64,000 nt of DNA from Terriglobia bacterium (GTDB taxonomy: Bacteria > Acidobacteriota > Terriglobia > Bryobacterales > UBA6623), in the NCBI GenBank assembly GCA_009838515.1, contig VXRL01000084.1, positions 1 through 64,000 of the forward strand, written 5' to 3'. Below the pieces are notes generated by a model. The model was not told the origin of the DNA, did not search any database, and saw nothing but the letters and a program-made list of their open reading frames with translations. Position numbers and translations under genes: made by a program. Shown here piece by piece: positions 25,945-34,731 of the stretch. The stretch's first letter is position 1. Each line of letters starts with the position of its first letter.

Positions 25945-27509
25945 AGCATCAGCACGGCCAGGCCGACGAGCGCGGTCATCACGTGGAGGAGCCTCTCAGT
26001 ACCAGCGCCCGCGCCCTCGCTCGAGCGCCGCTGCCAATCGAATGTCAGACCGGCGATCCGCGCCGCGACAGGCTTTTCGTCGAGCTTGCTCACAACCCAG
26101 AACAGCGCCAAGCAGGCGGCGAACACCCCGACGCTGTAGTTCAGGAATGAAATCTGCACCAACGGCTCGAGCGGCCCCAGGCTAAAGCCGTACGCCTTGT
26201 ACAAGATGTCCAAGGCAAAGCGCCCGGCGCCGGCCACTCCGCCGAAGATCAGCGTTGAGATCGCCGCCCGCGACGTGCCGCCCTTCCACAGAATCCCGAG
26301 CAGGAACGTCGCGGTGATCGGCGCGCCGATATATGCCTGCACGCTCTGCAGGTATTGGTAGACCTCCCCGCTCAGATAGCGGATCATCGGAATCCACAAG
26401 ATACTCACGAGCACGACCACGCCCGTGATCAGGCGACCGACGTAGACCAGACGCTTCTCGCTCGCCTCGGGATGAATCTTCTTGTAGATGTCCATCGTGA
26501 CGAGAGTGGAGCAGGAGTTCAACACGCTGCTCAGCGATGACATCAGGGCTGCCAGTAGCGCGGCAATCATCAGGCCCGACAAGCCCGGCGGCAGCAGCCG
26601 CTCGACCAGCAGCGGGAACGCAGTGTCGCCCGTAGCCTCGGCGGGCCAAAGCGCCCTCGCGATCAGGCCGGGCAGCACCAGGATGAAGACCGGGGTGATC
26701 TTCAGCGCCGAGGCGAAGATGGCGCCGCCTCGAGCGTGCGGCAGGCTGCGAGCGCTCAGCGTCTTCTGGACGATGACCTGATCGGTGCACCAATACCAGG
26801 TGCCGAGGATCATCGTGCCCAGGGTGGTTCCTAACCAAGGGTATTCGGGATGGTCGATGTCTTTGACGATGTGGAAGAAGTCCTCGGGCAGCGCTTCCCG
26901 CAACGCCCCGAATCCGCCGGCCTCGCTCAGGCCCAGCCAGGTCAGGTAGGCCGAGCCGCCGACCATGATGAAGGCCTGCAACAGGTCCGTGTAGATCACC
27001 GCCGCCAGCCCGCCCGTAATGGTGTAGATCCCGGTCGCAATCACCAGCAGCACGGCGGTTGTCATGTAGTCCCAGCCGAAGATCTCCCGCGCCAGGATCC
27101 CCGCCGCGAACAGCGCCACCGAGATCTTTGTCAGCACGTAGGCCAGCAGCGACACGGTCGTGAGATACCAGCGGCAGCCCGGACTGAAGCGCTTCTCGAG
27201 GAACTCGGGCATCGTGAAGATCCGGCTGCGCAAGTATTGGGGGATGAAGATCCAAGCCAGCAGCAGCAAGCAGAAACTGGCCGACCATTCATAGGTGCCG
27301 ACCGCCAGGCCACTGGACGCACCGGAGCCCGCGAGGCCGATCACGTGCTCGCTGCCGATGTTGGTGGAGAACAGCGTCGCGCCTACCGCGAACCAGCCGA
27401 TGTGCTTGCCAGCTAGAAAGTACTCGGTCGTGGTGTTCTTGTTCCGCGAGTGGTAGAAGCCCACTCCGAAGACCGCCGCGAAGTACAGAGTGATAATGAA
27501 GGCATCCAT
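25926..27509 (-). CDS. Sodium/solute symporter (SSS family, SGLT-like)
   Basis: 527 residues from ATG 27509; a frame extension to 27569 was rejected because it runs through the divergent promoter. It shows the SGLT-type N-terminus (TTEYFLAGKHIGWFAVGATL, FSTNIGSEHVIGLAGSGASS), about 14 helices, and ITGGLAAVIYTDLLQAFIM, a conserved SSS motif. Sugar uptake is likely for this branch but unproven. It is the second SSS gene in the window and is clearly different from the one at 5225. It is transcribed divergently from cbiX from an overlapping -10 element. Confidence 0.92.
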   Translation of the reverse strand: MDAFIITLYFAAVFGVGFYHSRNKNTTTEYFLAGKHIGWFAVGATLFSTNIGSEHVIGLAGSGASSGLAVGTYEWSASFCLLLLAWIFIPQYLRSRIFTMPEFLEKRFSPGCRWYLTTVSLLAYVLTKISVALFAAGILAREIFGWDYMTTAVLLVIATGIYTITGGLAAVIYTDLLQAFIMVGGSAYLTWLGLSEAGGFGALREALPEDFFHIVKDIDHPEYPWLGTTLGTMILGTWYWCTDQVIVQKTLSARSLPHARGGAIFASALKITPVFILVLPGLIARALWPAEATGDTAFPLLVERLLPPGLSGLMIAALLAALMSSLSSVLNSCSTLVTMDIYKKIHPEASEKRLVYVGRLITGVVVLVSILWIPMIRYLSGEVYQYLQSVQAYIGAPITATFLLGILWKGGTSRAAISTLIFGGVAGAGRFALDILYKAYGFSLGPLEPLVQISFLNYSVGVFAACLALFWVVSKLDEKPVAARIAGLTFDWQRRSSEGAGAGTERLLHVMTALVGLAVLMLWFHFR

Positions 27510-27519
27510 CGGAACCGAG

Positions 27520-27527
27520 AGTATACC
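27520..27527. promoter_or_regulatory. Overlapping divergent -10 elements (symporter/cbiX)
   Basis: The palindrome GTATAC (27521-27526) gives TATACT on the minus strand, 10 bases before the symporter ATG (27509), and TATACC on the plus strand, 6 bases before the cbiX GTG (27534). One short site could therefore serve both genes in opposite directions. No -35 match is obvious on either side. Confidence 0.5.
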
Positions 27528-27533
27528 TTGAGC

Positions 27534-27923
27534 GTGCCCAACACTATCGGGCTGATCGTGTTCGCCCACGGCTCCCGGGTTGCCGCCGCCAACGAGGCCG
27601 TGGAGGCAGTGGCGGTGGAGGCCGCGCGGCGCGCCCAGATCGCCGATTTCCGGGCAGCGTTCCTAGAACTCGCCCATCCGAGCCTTGGCGAGGCAGTCGA
27701 GCAACTCGCTCGACAAGGCGCGCGACGAATTCTGATCACACCCTACTTCCTGACCATGGGCCGCCACCTGACGGAGGACCTTCCGCGGCTGATCGACCAG
27801 ATCCGCCCGCAGCACCCTGAGTTGACGCTGCAAGCGTCACCGCCGCTGGACGGCCATCCCGAACTCGCGGCAATACTGGCCGCGCGCGCCCGGGCCTTGC
27901 TAGCTGACGACGAGCAACCCTAG
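27534..27923 (+). CDS. cbiX: Short CbiX-type sirohydrochlorin chelatase
   Basis: 129 residues from GTG 27534 (TTG 27528 also possible). Single-domain CbiX proteins of this size insert Co or Fe into sirohydrochlorin, for cobalamin or siroheme. The metal-site His is in VFAHGSR (His12), and further motifs are FLELAHPSLGEAVEQL and ILITPYFLTMGRHLTEDLP. No other tetrapyrrole genes are near. The flavoprotein reductase gene begins 39 bases later. Confidence 0.85.
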   Translation: MPNTIGLIVFAHGSRVAAANEAVEAVAVEAARRAQIADFRAAFLELAHPSLGEAVEQLARQGARRILITPYFLTMGRHLTEDLPRLIDQIRPQHPELTLQASPPLDGHPELAAILAARARALLADDEQP

Positions 27924-27962
27924 CCGAATGGCTGGCTCGCTGGCTGGGACAATGGACCTCCG

Positions 27963-28637
27963 ATGCCCGCCATAGAACTGCTCGAGCATTCCCTGATGAC
28001 GCCTCGGGTCAGCAGGTTCGTCTTCCAAGCCCCCTTCCGACACGAAGCCGGCCAGTATGTCGCCCTCAGCACCCAGGTCGGCGGCACGCGCCAGACGCGC
28101 TACTACTCCATCGCCTCGCCGCCCGATCCGAGCGGAGAGATCGAGTTGTGCGTTCAACACGACGGCACGTTCGGGAGCCATCTGCGAAGCTTGCGGCGAG
28201 GCGATCGAATGGACTGCAGCGAGCCCGGCGGAATGATGCGCCTGCTAGCTGCGGCAAGGCCCGCCGTCTACTTTGCCGCCGGTACCGGCGTGTCCCCGAT
28301 GCGCGCCATCCTGCTGGCGCAACTAAAGGCCAACCCCGCGGCTGAAGCAATCTTGCTGCTCGGCGCCCGGCACTCGTCCGAGTTGCTCTACCGAGACGAA
28401 TTCGAGGCGCTGGCAGCTCGGCACGCTGGCTTCCGCTTCCTGCCTACTGTCAGTGGCAACGACGGCAGCTGGGACGGCAGGCGCGGGCGCGTGGCGGCCC
28501 ACATCGACGAGGCCATGGCAGGCCTGAGCAGCCCAGATGCCTATTTCTGCGGCCAGCGCGAGTTGGTTGCGCAGCTCCGCGAGGTCCTGACCGAGGCAGG
28601 CATTCCGGACGAGCAACAAGTGTACGAGCGGTACTGA
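27963..28637 (+). CDS. Ferredoxin-NADP+ reductase family FAD oxidoreductase
   Basis: 224 residues. The FAD-binding RYYSIAS motif is at 46-52, the NAD(P)-binding AAGTGVSPMRAIL begins at 105, and the C-terminus ends in the family's YFCGQRELVAQLREVL and VYERY (the terminal aromatic that covers the flavin). It lacks a [2Fe-2S] domain, so it needs a separate electron partner. Neighbouring cbiX suggests a reductase for siroheme or cobalamin enzymes, but this is only proximity. No signal peptide, cytoplasmic. Confidence 0.88.
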   Translation: MPAIELLEHSLMTPRVSRFVFQAPFRHEAGQYVALSTQVGGTRQTRYYSIASPPDPSGEIELCVQHDGTFGSHLRSLRRGDRMDCSEPGGMMRLLAAARPAVYFAAGTGVSPMRAILLAQLKANPAAEAILLLGARHSSELLYRDEFEALAARHAGFRFLPTVSGNDGSWDGRRGRVAAHIDEAMAGLSSPDAYFCGQRELVAQLREVLTEAGIPDEQQVYERY

Positions 28638-28769
28638 GCCGAAGGGCAGTCAGTTGCCCCTCCGGGGCGCGCGGCCGGTCGCCCCCCCAGTCGTGTCGTA
28701 TCAAAGCAAACCGTTCTACAATGAGTACTTTGCACCCCTAGCCCGGCCACGGGCCGCGTTCCCGAACCC

Positions 28770-30713
28770 ATGTCAAACATCGCAGTCACCCTGCCCGACG
28801 GCAATCAAATGCAGGTCGCGGCGGGCACGACCACTCTCGCGGTAGCCGAGCAGATCAGCCCGGGACTGGCGCGCGCCGCGCTGGTCGCCGAGATCGATGG
28901 CGAACTGGCAGACCTGAGCACCGCGCTACAGCAAGACTCCGCGGTCCGCTTCCTGACGGATCGCGACGACGAGGCGCTGCAAGTGTACCGCCATTCGGCG
29001 GCGCACCTGCTGGCGGCGGCAACCTTGGAACTCTACCCGGAGACCAAGCTGGGCGTCGGCCCGCCAACCGACCAAGGCTTCTTCTACGACATGTATCGGG
29101 AGACGCCGTTCACTCCCGACGACCTCGAAAAGATCGAGGCCCGCATGGGCGACATCGTCAAGCGGAATCCCAAGAACGAACGCGTCTGGATTCCGCGCGA
29201 CGAAGCCCTCGCCGAGTACGAGAAGCAAGGCGAGTTCATGAAATGCGAGCTGATCGAGGACAAGACCGACGAGCCCCGCGTTTCCGTTTACAGGACCGGA
29301 GACCTGTTCTCCGACTTCTGCCGCGGCCCCCACATCCCGTCCATGGGCCGGATCAAGGCGTTCAAGCTGCTGTCGGTCGCCGGGGCGTACTGGAAGGGCG
29401 ACGAGAAGCGCGAGCGCCTGCAGCGCGTCTACGGCACGGCGTTCTTTTCCAAGAAGGCGCTCTCAGCCCACCTGAACCGGCTTGAGGAAGCCAAGCGGCG
29501 GGACCACCGCAAGCTGGGCAAGGAGCTGGACCTGTTCAGCATCCAAGATCTCGCCGGGCCGGGCCTGATCTTCTGGCATCCCAAGGGCGGCACGATCCGG
29601 AGGGTGATGGAAGACTGGCTGCGGGACCAGCTCGTCGCGCGCGGATACGGGCTCGTGTCGACGCCGCACGTCGCGCGCCACGGCTTGTGGGAGACGTCGG
29701 GGCACTCCGAGTTCTATCAGGACGACATGTTCAAGCCCATGGAGCTGGACGACTCTCTCTACCAGCTCAAGCCGATGAACTGTCCGTTCCACATCCTGAT
29801 CTACAAGAACGCGCTGCGCAGCTACCGAGACCTGCCGGTGAGGCTGGCGGAGATGGGGACCGTTTACCGGTACGAGCGCTCAGGCGTGATGCACGGCCTG
29901 CTGCGCGTGCGCGGCTTCACACAGGACGACGCGCACATCTTCTGCACTCCGGACCAAGTCGAGGCCGAGGTGATCGGCTGCGTGGACCTGGCCATGGAGG
30001 TTCTGCGCGTCTTCGGCTTTGCCGACTTCACCGTCGAGCTGTCAACCTGGGACGGCGGCATCAGCAAGAAGTACGCCGGCACGCCCGGCGAATGGAAGCT
30101 GGCAGAAGACAGCCTCTTCGAAGCGCTGCGCAAGCGCGAGATCGAGGCGAAAGTGATGCCGGACGAGGCCGCCTTCTACGGTCCGAAGATCGACATCAAG
30201 ATGGTGGATGCGATCGGGCGCTCGTGGCAGCTGTCCACCATCCAGTTCGACTTCAACCTGCCGCGCCGCTTCGAACTGGAATACGTCGGCCCTGACGGGC
30301 AGACCCACCAGCCCATGATGGTGCATCGCGCGCTGTGGGGCTCGGTCGAGCGTTTCTTCGGGGTGTTGATCGAACACTACGCCGGCGCGTTCCCGCTATG
30401 GCTGGCGCCGGTACAGGCCATCGTCTTGCCGATCACTGATAACCAGATCGCCTACGCAGATGCGGTGGCCGACGAGTTGCGGAGCGGGGGCCTCCGCATC
30501 GACGTCGATCGTCGCAGCGAGAAGATCGGCTTCAAGATCCGCGAGGCCCAATTGCAGAAGGTCCCTTACATGCTGGTCGTTGGCCAGCGCGAGGCCGACA
30601 GCGGACAAGTGGCAGTGCGTCACCGACGCAAGGGCGACACCGGCACTCGCACTGCTGCCGAATTCCTCGCCGACGTCCGCCCGCTGATCGAATCGCGAGC
30701 CACGAACGCTTGA
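28770..30713 (+). CDS. thrS: Threonine-tRNA ligase
   Basis: 647 residues, full length. N-terminal TGS domain (1-62), editing domain with RHSAAHLLA (His75 and His79) and the HIPSMGRIKAFKLLSVAGAY segment, class II core with motif 2 and the zinc-site Cys in LKPMNCPFHILIY, motif 3 at MVHRALWGSVERF, and an anticodon-binding domain at the end. It charges tRNA-Thr with threonine. A TACAAT around 28717-28722 is a candidate -10, leaving a leader of about 40 bases; I see no T-box structure. infC, its frequent neighbour, is absent. Confidence 0.97.
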   Translation: MSNIAVTLPDGNQMQVAAGTTTLAVAEQISPGLARAALVAEIDGELADLSTALQQDSAVRFLTDRDDEALQVYRHSAAHLLAAATLELYPETKLGVGPPTDQGFFYDMYRETPFTPDDLEKIEARMGDIVKRNPKNERVWIPRDEALAEYEKQGEFMKCELIEDKTDEPRVSVYRTGDLFSDFCRGPHIPSMGRIKAFKLLSVAGAYWKGDEKRERLQRVYGTAFFSKKALSAHLNRLEEAKRRDHRKLGKELDLFSIQDLAGPGLIFWHPKGGTIRRVMEDWLRDQLVARGYGLVSTPHVARHGLWETSGHSEFYQDDMFKPMELDDSLYQLKPMNCPFHILIYKNALRSYRDLPVRLAEMGTVYRYERSGVMHGLLRVRGFTQDDAHIFCTPDQVEAEVIGCVDLAMEVLRVFGFADFTVELSTWDGGISKKYAGTPGEWKLAEDSLFEALRKREIEAKVMPDEAAFYGPKIDIKMVDAIGRSWQLSTIQFDFNLPRRFELEYVGPDGQTHQPMMVHRALWGSVERFFGVLIEHYAGAFPLWLAPVQAIVLPITDNQIAYADAVADELRSGGLRIDVDRRSEKIGFKIREAQLQKVPYMLVVGQREADSGQVAVRHRRKGDTGTRTAAEFLADVRPLIESRATNA

Positions 30714-30864
30714 CCGCGCCGGGGCGGCACGGCGAGCGCCATCAGCGCAGTCGGCCGGACCCCCGGCAGGGGACTGAAGCCGGGGAAGCGCCGCCGCTTT
30801 GCTGCGGATGTTGATGTCTGGCAGCTGTGCCATACTCAGGATTCGAGCCGTTTCCGCTTGCGCT

Positions 30865-32616
30865 ATGCGAGGCCTGTCGTTGCTGCCGCTTTGCTTGGCG
30901 GCCCTGCTGCCCGGAACGCTCCGCGCCCAAGGCGTCGCCAGCTCCAACGCCCAGCCCGTAAAGGCGCCGCAAGCTTCCGGGCTGCCTTGGCACGCGAGCT
31001 TCAACGACGTGGCCGGAGAACTGGGCCTCGATCTGGAGTTCACCTACGGCGGAACCCAGGCGAAGCGCTACATCATCGAGTCCAACGGCTCCGGGCTGGC
31101 ACTCGTCGACTACGACGGCGACTCGAGACTGGACGCCTTCTTGGTCAACGGCTCGCGCTTGGAGGGGTTCTCCGATGGGAACGCCCCGTCGAACCGCCTC
31201 TATCGCAATGCCGGAGAGGATGGCTTCGAAGACGTGACCGTTTCTAGCGGGCTGGGGCGCTCGGGCTGGGGCAGCGCGGTGTGTGCCGGCGATTTTGACA
31301 ACAGCGGGACGACCGATCTGTTCGTGGCCTATTGGGGGTCCGACGCCCTGTACCGCAACAATGGCGACGGCACCTTCTCGGAGATCGCGGCCGAAGCGGG
31401 CGTGGCGGGGCTGCCGCAGCAGTGGAGTTCGGGTTGCACCTTCGTGGACTACGACCGCGACGGGCTGCTCGACTTGCTGGTCACGCAGTACCAGCAATTC
31501 GACCTCGAGACCGCCCCCCCGCCGGGCAAGACTTCGAACTGCGAGTGGAAGGGGATGCCGGTCTACTGCGGGCCGCGCGGCCTGCCGTTCGGCAACGTCA
31601 CTCTCTACCGCAATCTCGGCGACGGCCAGTTCGAGGACGTCAGCGAGTCGTCCGGGGTGCGCGATGTGCGGGACTACTACGCCTTCACCGCGGCAGCGGC
31701 AGACTTTGACGGGGACGGCTGGCAGGATATCTACATCGCCTGTGATTCCACGCCCAGCATCCTGTTCCTCAACAACGGCGACGGCACTTTCACCGACTAT
31801 GCCACCGAGGCCGGCGTGGCCTTTAACGAGCACGGGTTCGAGCAGGGCGGCATGGGCGTGGGCGTCGGCGATTTCGACGGCGACGGCTGGCTCGATCTGG
31901 TGAAGACGAATTTCGCCGACGACTACCCCAACCTTTACCGCAACAACGAGGGCCTGTACTTCGAGGACATCTGCGTCCGCGCCGGGCTCGCCTCCAATCC
32001 GCAATACGTCGGATGGGGCGTGGAATTCGTCGATCTGGACAACGACGGCTGGCAGGACATCTTCCAAGTCAACGGGCATGTCTACCCGGAACTCGACCAC
32101 CAGACCAAGATCTCCGAGACGTTCGTGCAGTCGAATCTGGTGTACCGCAATCTTGCCGGGGAGCGCTTTGAGGACGTGACGGCCCTCGCTGGCCCGGGGC
32201 TAGCCCAGATCCGGTCCAGCCGAGGCGCCGCCTTCGGCGATTTCGACAATGACGGCGATCTCGACGTGCTCGTCATGAACATGTCCGCGCCGGTTTCGTT
32301 GCTGCGCAACGACCTCAGCGCCGGGCACCACTGGGTGCGCTTCAGGCTCCAAGGCACTCGCTCCAACCATTCGGCGATTGGCGCGCTCGTCACCATCAAG
32401 GCCGGGCAGAGCAGCCAAAGCCGTGCCGTGATGAGCCAGTCGAGCTATGTCTCCCACAACGATCTGCGCGTTCACTTCGGGCTGGGGCAAGCAGCCACGG
32501 TCGACTCGATTCTCGTGCGCTGGCCCACAGGCGCAGAAGAGACGTTTCCGGGAGTAGAGGCTGGTGCCGACTGGCTGCTCGTCGAAGGCTCCGGCGCGGC
32601 CAAGGCTCAGCCATGA
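30865..32616 (+). CDS. CRTAC1 family protein, copy 1 (FG-GAP/VCBS repeats plus ASPIC/UnbV)
   Basis: 583 residues. ATG 30865 was chosen because a signal peptide starts there (MRGLSLLPLCLAALLPGTLR); the frame opens at TTG 30799. The N-terminal three quarters hold beta-propeller repeats with calcium-type DxDxDG loops (LVDYDGDSRLDAF, DFDGDGWQDIY, DLDNDGWQDIF). A conserved paired-cysteine loop is CEWKGMPVYCGPRG. The C-terminus is ASPIC/UnbV: NHSAIGALVTIKAG and HFGLGQAATVDSILVRWPTG. The family is named after human cartilage acidic protein; the bacterial function is unknown, probably surface binding. Its stop overlaps the start of the next TPR gene (ATGA). Confidence 0.93.
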   Translation: MRGLSLLPLCLAALLPGTLRAQGVASSNAQPVKAPQASGLPWHASFNDVAGELGLDLEFTYGGTQAKRYIIESNGSGLALVDYDGDSRLDAFLVNGSRLEGFSDGNAPSNRLYRNAGEDGFEDVTVSSGLGRSGWGSAVCAGDFDNSGTTDLFVAYWGSDALYRNNGDGTFSEIAAEAGVAGLPQQWSSGCTFVDYDRDGLLDLLVTQYQQFDLETAPPPGKTSNCEWKGMPVYCGPRGLPFGNVTLYRNLGDGQFEDVSESSGVRDVRDYYAFTAAAADFDGDGWQDIYIACDSTPSILFLNNGDGTFTDYATEAGVAFNEHGFEQGGMGVGVGDFDGDGWLDLVKTNFADDYPNLYRNNEGLYFEDICVRAGLASNPQYVGWGVEFVDLDNDGWQDIFQVNGHVYPELDHQTKISETFVQSNLVYRNLAGERFEDVTALAGPGLAQIRSSRGAAFGDFDNDGDLDVLVMNMSAPVSLLRNDLSAGHHWVRFRLQGTRSNHSAIGALVTIKAGQSSQSRAVMSQSSYVSHNDLRVHFGLGQAATVDSILVRWPTGAEETFPGVEAGADWLLVEGSGAAKAQP

Positions 32617-33680
32617 CACCCGCCTTGCCCCGAAGAGCACGTCGCTACTCGGTTGCAGTGCTAGCGGGGATTCTCGCAGCGGCCGTTCCGGTCGCCGCCC
32701 TGGCGCAAGCGAGTGACGCGGCCGCACTCACAGACCGCGGCCTCGCCCTCGCTCAAGGCGGCCAGCCACAGGAGGCGGCCAAGCTCTGGCGGCAAGCGCT
32801 AGAGGCGTCGCCGGACTACTTTCCCGCGTTGTTCAATCTCGGCTACATGCACTTCTCGGCCGGCCAGTTCGAACAGGCCGCGCCATTGCTGGCGCGCGCG
32901 GCGGCGGCCAACCCGGGCGACTTCAACGCCCACTACCTGCGCGGCGTGGTCGCACAGAAGCTCGGACAGGGCAACGAAGCGCTGCGTGCTTGGAGGAATG
33001 CGCTCGACCTGAGACCCGACCACTTCAAGCTCATGCAGATCATGGCGGTGGAGTACGGCAAGGGCCGCTACCACCGCGAGGCGGCGGAGATCGCTGGCCG
33101 GGCGTTGCGGCTACAGCCCGGGATCGAAGACTTGCACTACATGGCGATCCACGCTCTGCGGGAATCCGGCAACCTCAGCGAGGGGCTCGGTCTGGCATCC
33201 CAGGCCGCCAAGCGATTCCCGGACTCGGCGCGCGCCAATTTCGAGCTTGCGTGGCACATGCAAAAGGACGGTCGCTTTGACGAGGCGCTGCCGTTGATCC
33301 GCCGGGCTATGGAGCTCGATCCGAGCTACGAGGAGCCGCACTTCTTCTACGGCGATTGGCTAGTCAAGCAGGCACGCTACGCGGACGCCCTCGCACCGCT
33401 GCGACGGGCTGTCGAACTTCGAGCCGACTACATGCCTGCCCGCATCGCCTTGGCCCGCGCCCACATCGGACTGAAGGACTGGGAAGCAGCGCTCGACGCA
33501 CTCGATGCCGCGGTGCAACTGGAACCGCGCCATCCCCAGCCCCACCTGCTGCTCTCGCAAGTCCACTTCCGGCTGCGCGATCGGGCCAAGGCGCGCGAAG
33601 AAAAGGAACTGTCGCTGAAGCTGCGACGCCAGAACCCGGCCTTTCTCGAAGCCGTGCAGTCGCGACCCTTTCCCGACTAG
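32613..33680 (+). CDS. Exported TPR-repeat protein
   Basis: 355 residues. The ATG at 32613 overlaps the TGA of the CRTAC1 gene, so the two are translationally coupled. Signal peptide at 1-32 (RRYSVAVLAGILAAAVPVAA, cleavage near ALAQA). Eight or so TPR motifs follow, such as GQPQEAAKLWRQALEASPDY, GQFEQAAPLLARAAAANPGD and RYADALAPLRRAVELRADYM. The pairing with a calcium-propeller protein recurs at 40.97-44.6 kb, which suggests the TPR partner and CRTAC1 protein work together outside the cytoplasm. It ends 9 bases from the convergent isomerase gene. Confidence 0.9.
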   Translation: MTPALPRRARRYSVAVLAGILAAAVPVAALAQASDAAALTDRGLALAQGGQPQEAAKLWRQALEASPDYFPALFNLGYMHFSAGQFEQAAPLLARAAAANPGDFNAHYLRGVVAQKLGQGNEALRAWRNALDLRPDHFKLMQIMAVEYGKGRYHREAAEIAGRALRLQPGIEDLHYMAIHALRESGNLSEGLGLASQAAKRFPDSARANFELAWHMQKDGRFDEALPLIRRAMELDPSYEEPHFFYGDWLVKQARYADALAPLRRAVELRADYMPARIALARAHIGLKDWEAALDALDAAVQLEPRHPQPHLLLSQVHFRLRDRAKAREEKELSLKLRRQNPAFLEAVQSRPFPD

Positions 33681-33689
33681 CGCGGCCGT

Positions 33690-34571
33690 TCAGGCTTGCC
33701 CGTACTTCGCGACCAGGTCCCGCAAGCGGGCAAGATGGCGCGGCACCGCCGTGAACGGATCCTCGGCCGCCTCGTATTCCAGCGCCAAGTAACCGCGGTA
33801 GCCCGCGTCGGCAAACATCCGGACGATGCGATCCCAGTTCGAGGGCGTGTGGTTGCCGTCCTCGTCCCTGATGTCGACCTTGAATTGCGAATTCACCGCG
33901 TAGGGCAGGCACATCTCGATCTGCCGGTACGGATCGCTGCGGAAATTCCCGGTATCGAGATTGATGCCCACGTTCGGATGGTCGGTGGCGCGCACGATCT
34001 GGATGATGCGCTCGGCCCGCGCGGTGATGCCCCCGTGATTCTCCAATCCGAGCACCACGCCCTTGTCGGCTGCGTAGTCCCCGGCTAGCTTGAGGATTTC
34101 CACCACCCACTTCGCGGCCTCATCCTCCGAACTGCCCTGCGGCACGTTGCCGCCAAAGACACGAATATGGCTCGATCCGAGCTCGTGCGAGACATCCACC
34201 CAGTGCCGCAACCACGCCACTTCCCTGTCCTTGGCGCGCGCATCGGGGCGGCAGAGATCGGTGCGTATCGCGATGCTCGGCAGTTCGACCGCGGCAAGGT
34301 AGGCCTTGCGGCGGAACGCGGCGAGAAACCCGTACAAGCCCTCGCGGGGAAACCAGTACACGGTCGAATCGATGCCATCGATTCCGTGCTCGACCGCGAG
34401 GTCGACCAAGTCCAAATAGCTCAGCGACCCGTCTCCGAGCGCCTTCCGGAACGAATAGGCGCAGATCGCAGTCTTGAGCCTCGGATCCCCGCCGCCCGCT
34501 CGCGGAGTGCCGCCGACCGCGACGGAAGGCAGCAAAGCCAGCGAGCCAAGCGCTTCACGTCGCGAGAACAT
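33690..34571 (-). CDS. Sugar phosphate isomerase/epimerase-like protein with twin-arginine signal
   Basis: 293 residues from ATG 34571, where a Tat signal starts (MFSRREALGSLALLPSVAVG); ATG 34592 lies only 3 bases from a TAGAAC -10-like box and is less likely. It is an AP-endonuclease-2/xylose-isomerase TIM barrel: DLAVEHGIDGIDSTVYW, GVVLGLENHGGITAR (metal Glu), VGINLDTGNF (metal Asp), a metal His probably in VDIRDEDGNHTP, and YLALEYEAAEDP (metal Glu). Family members isomerise or epimerise sugars or inositol keto forms. Export in a folded, metal-loaded state by the Tat pathway is consistent. Confidence 0.88.
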   Translation of the reverse strand: MFSRREALGSLALLPSVAVGGTPRAGGGDPRLKTAICAYSFRKALGDGSLSYLDLVDLAVEHGIDGIDSTVYWFPREGLYGFLAAFRRKAYLAAVELPSIAIRTDLCRPDARAKDREVAWLRHWVDVSHELGSSHIRVFGGNVPQGSSEDEAAKWVVEILKLAGDYAADKGVVLGLENHGGITARAERIIQIVRATDHPNVGINLDTGNFRSDPYRQIEMCLPYAVNSQFKVDIRDEDGNHTPSNWDRIVRMFADAGYRGYLALEYEAAEDPFTAVPRHLARLRDLVAKYGQA

Positions 34572-34731
34572 GTGTCGATTCCAGCTATGCATTTCGTTCT
34601 AGCGTAGTCGAAATCTTGCGTGCGGGCGATAATTCCCTGGCTATCGCGCCCATGCGCGCAAGAACTCCGCTGACAGCCAGCGTGGGAACTGGATACGCTA
34701 GTCAAGGCTGGCTCCGGCCAGTAACTGACAC

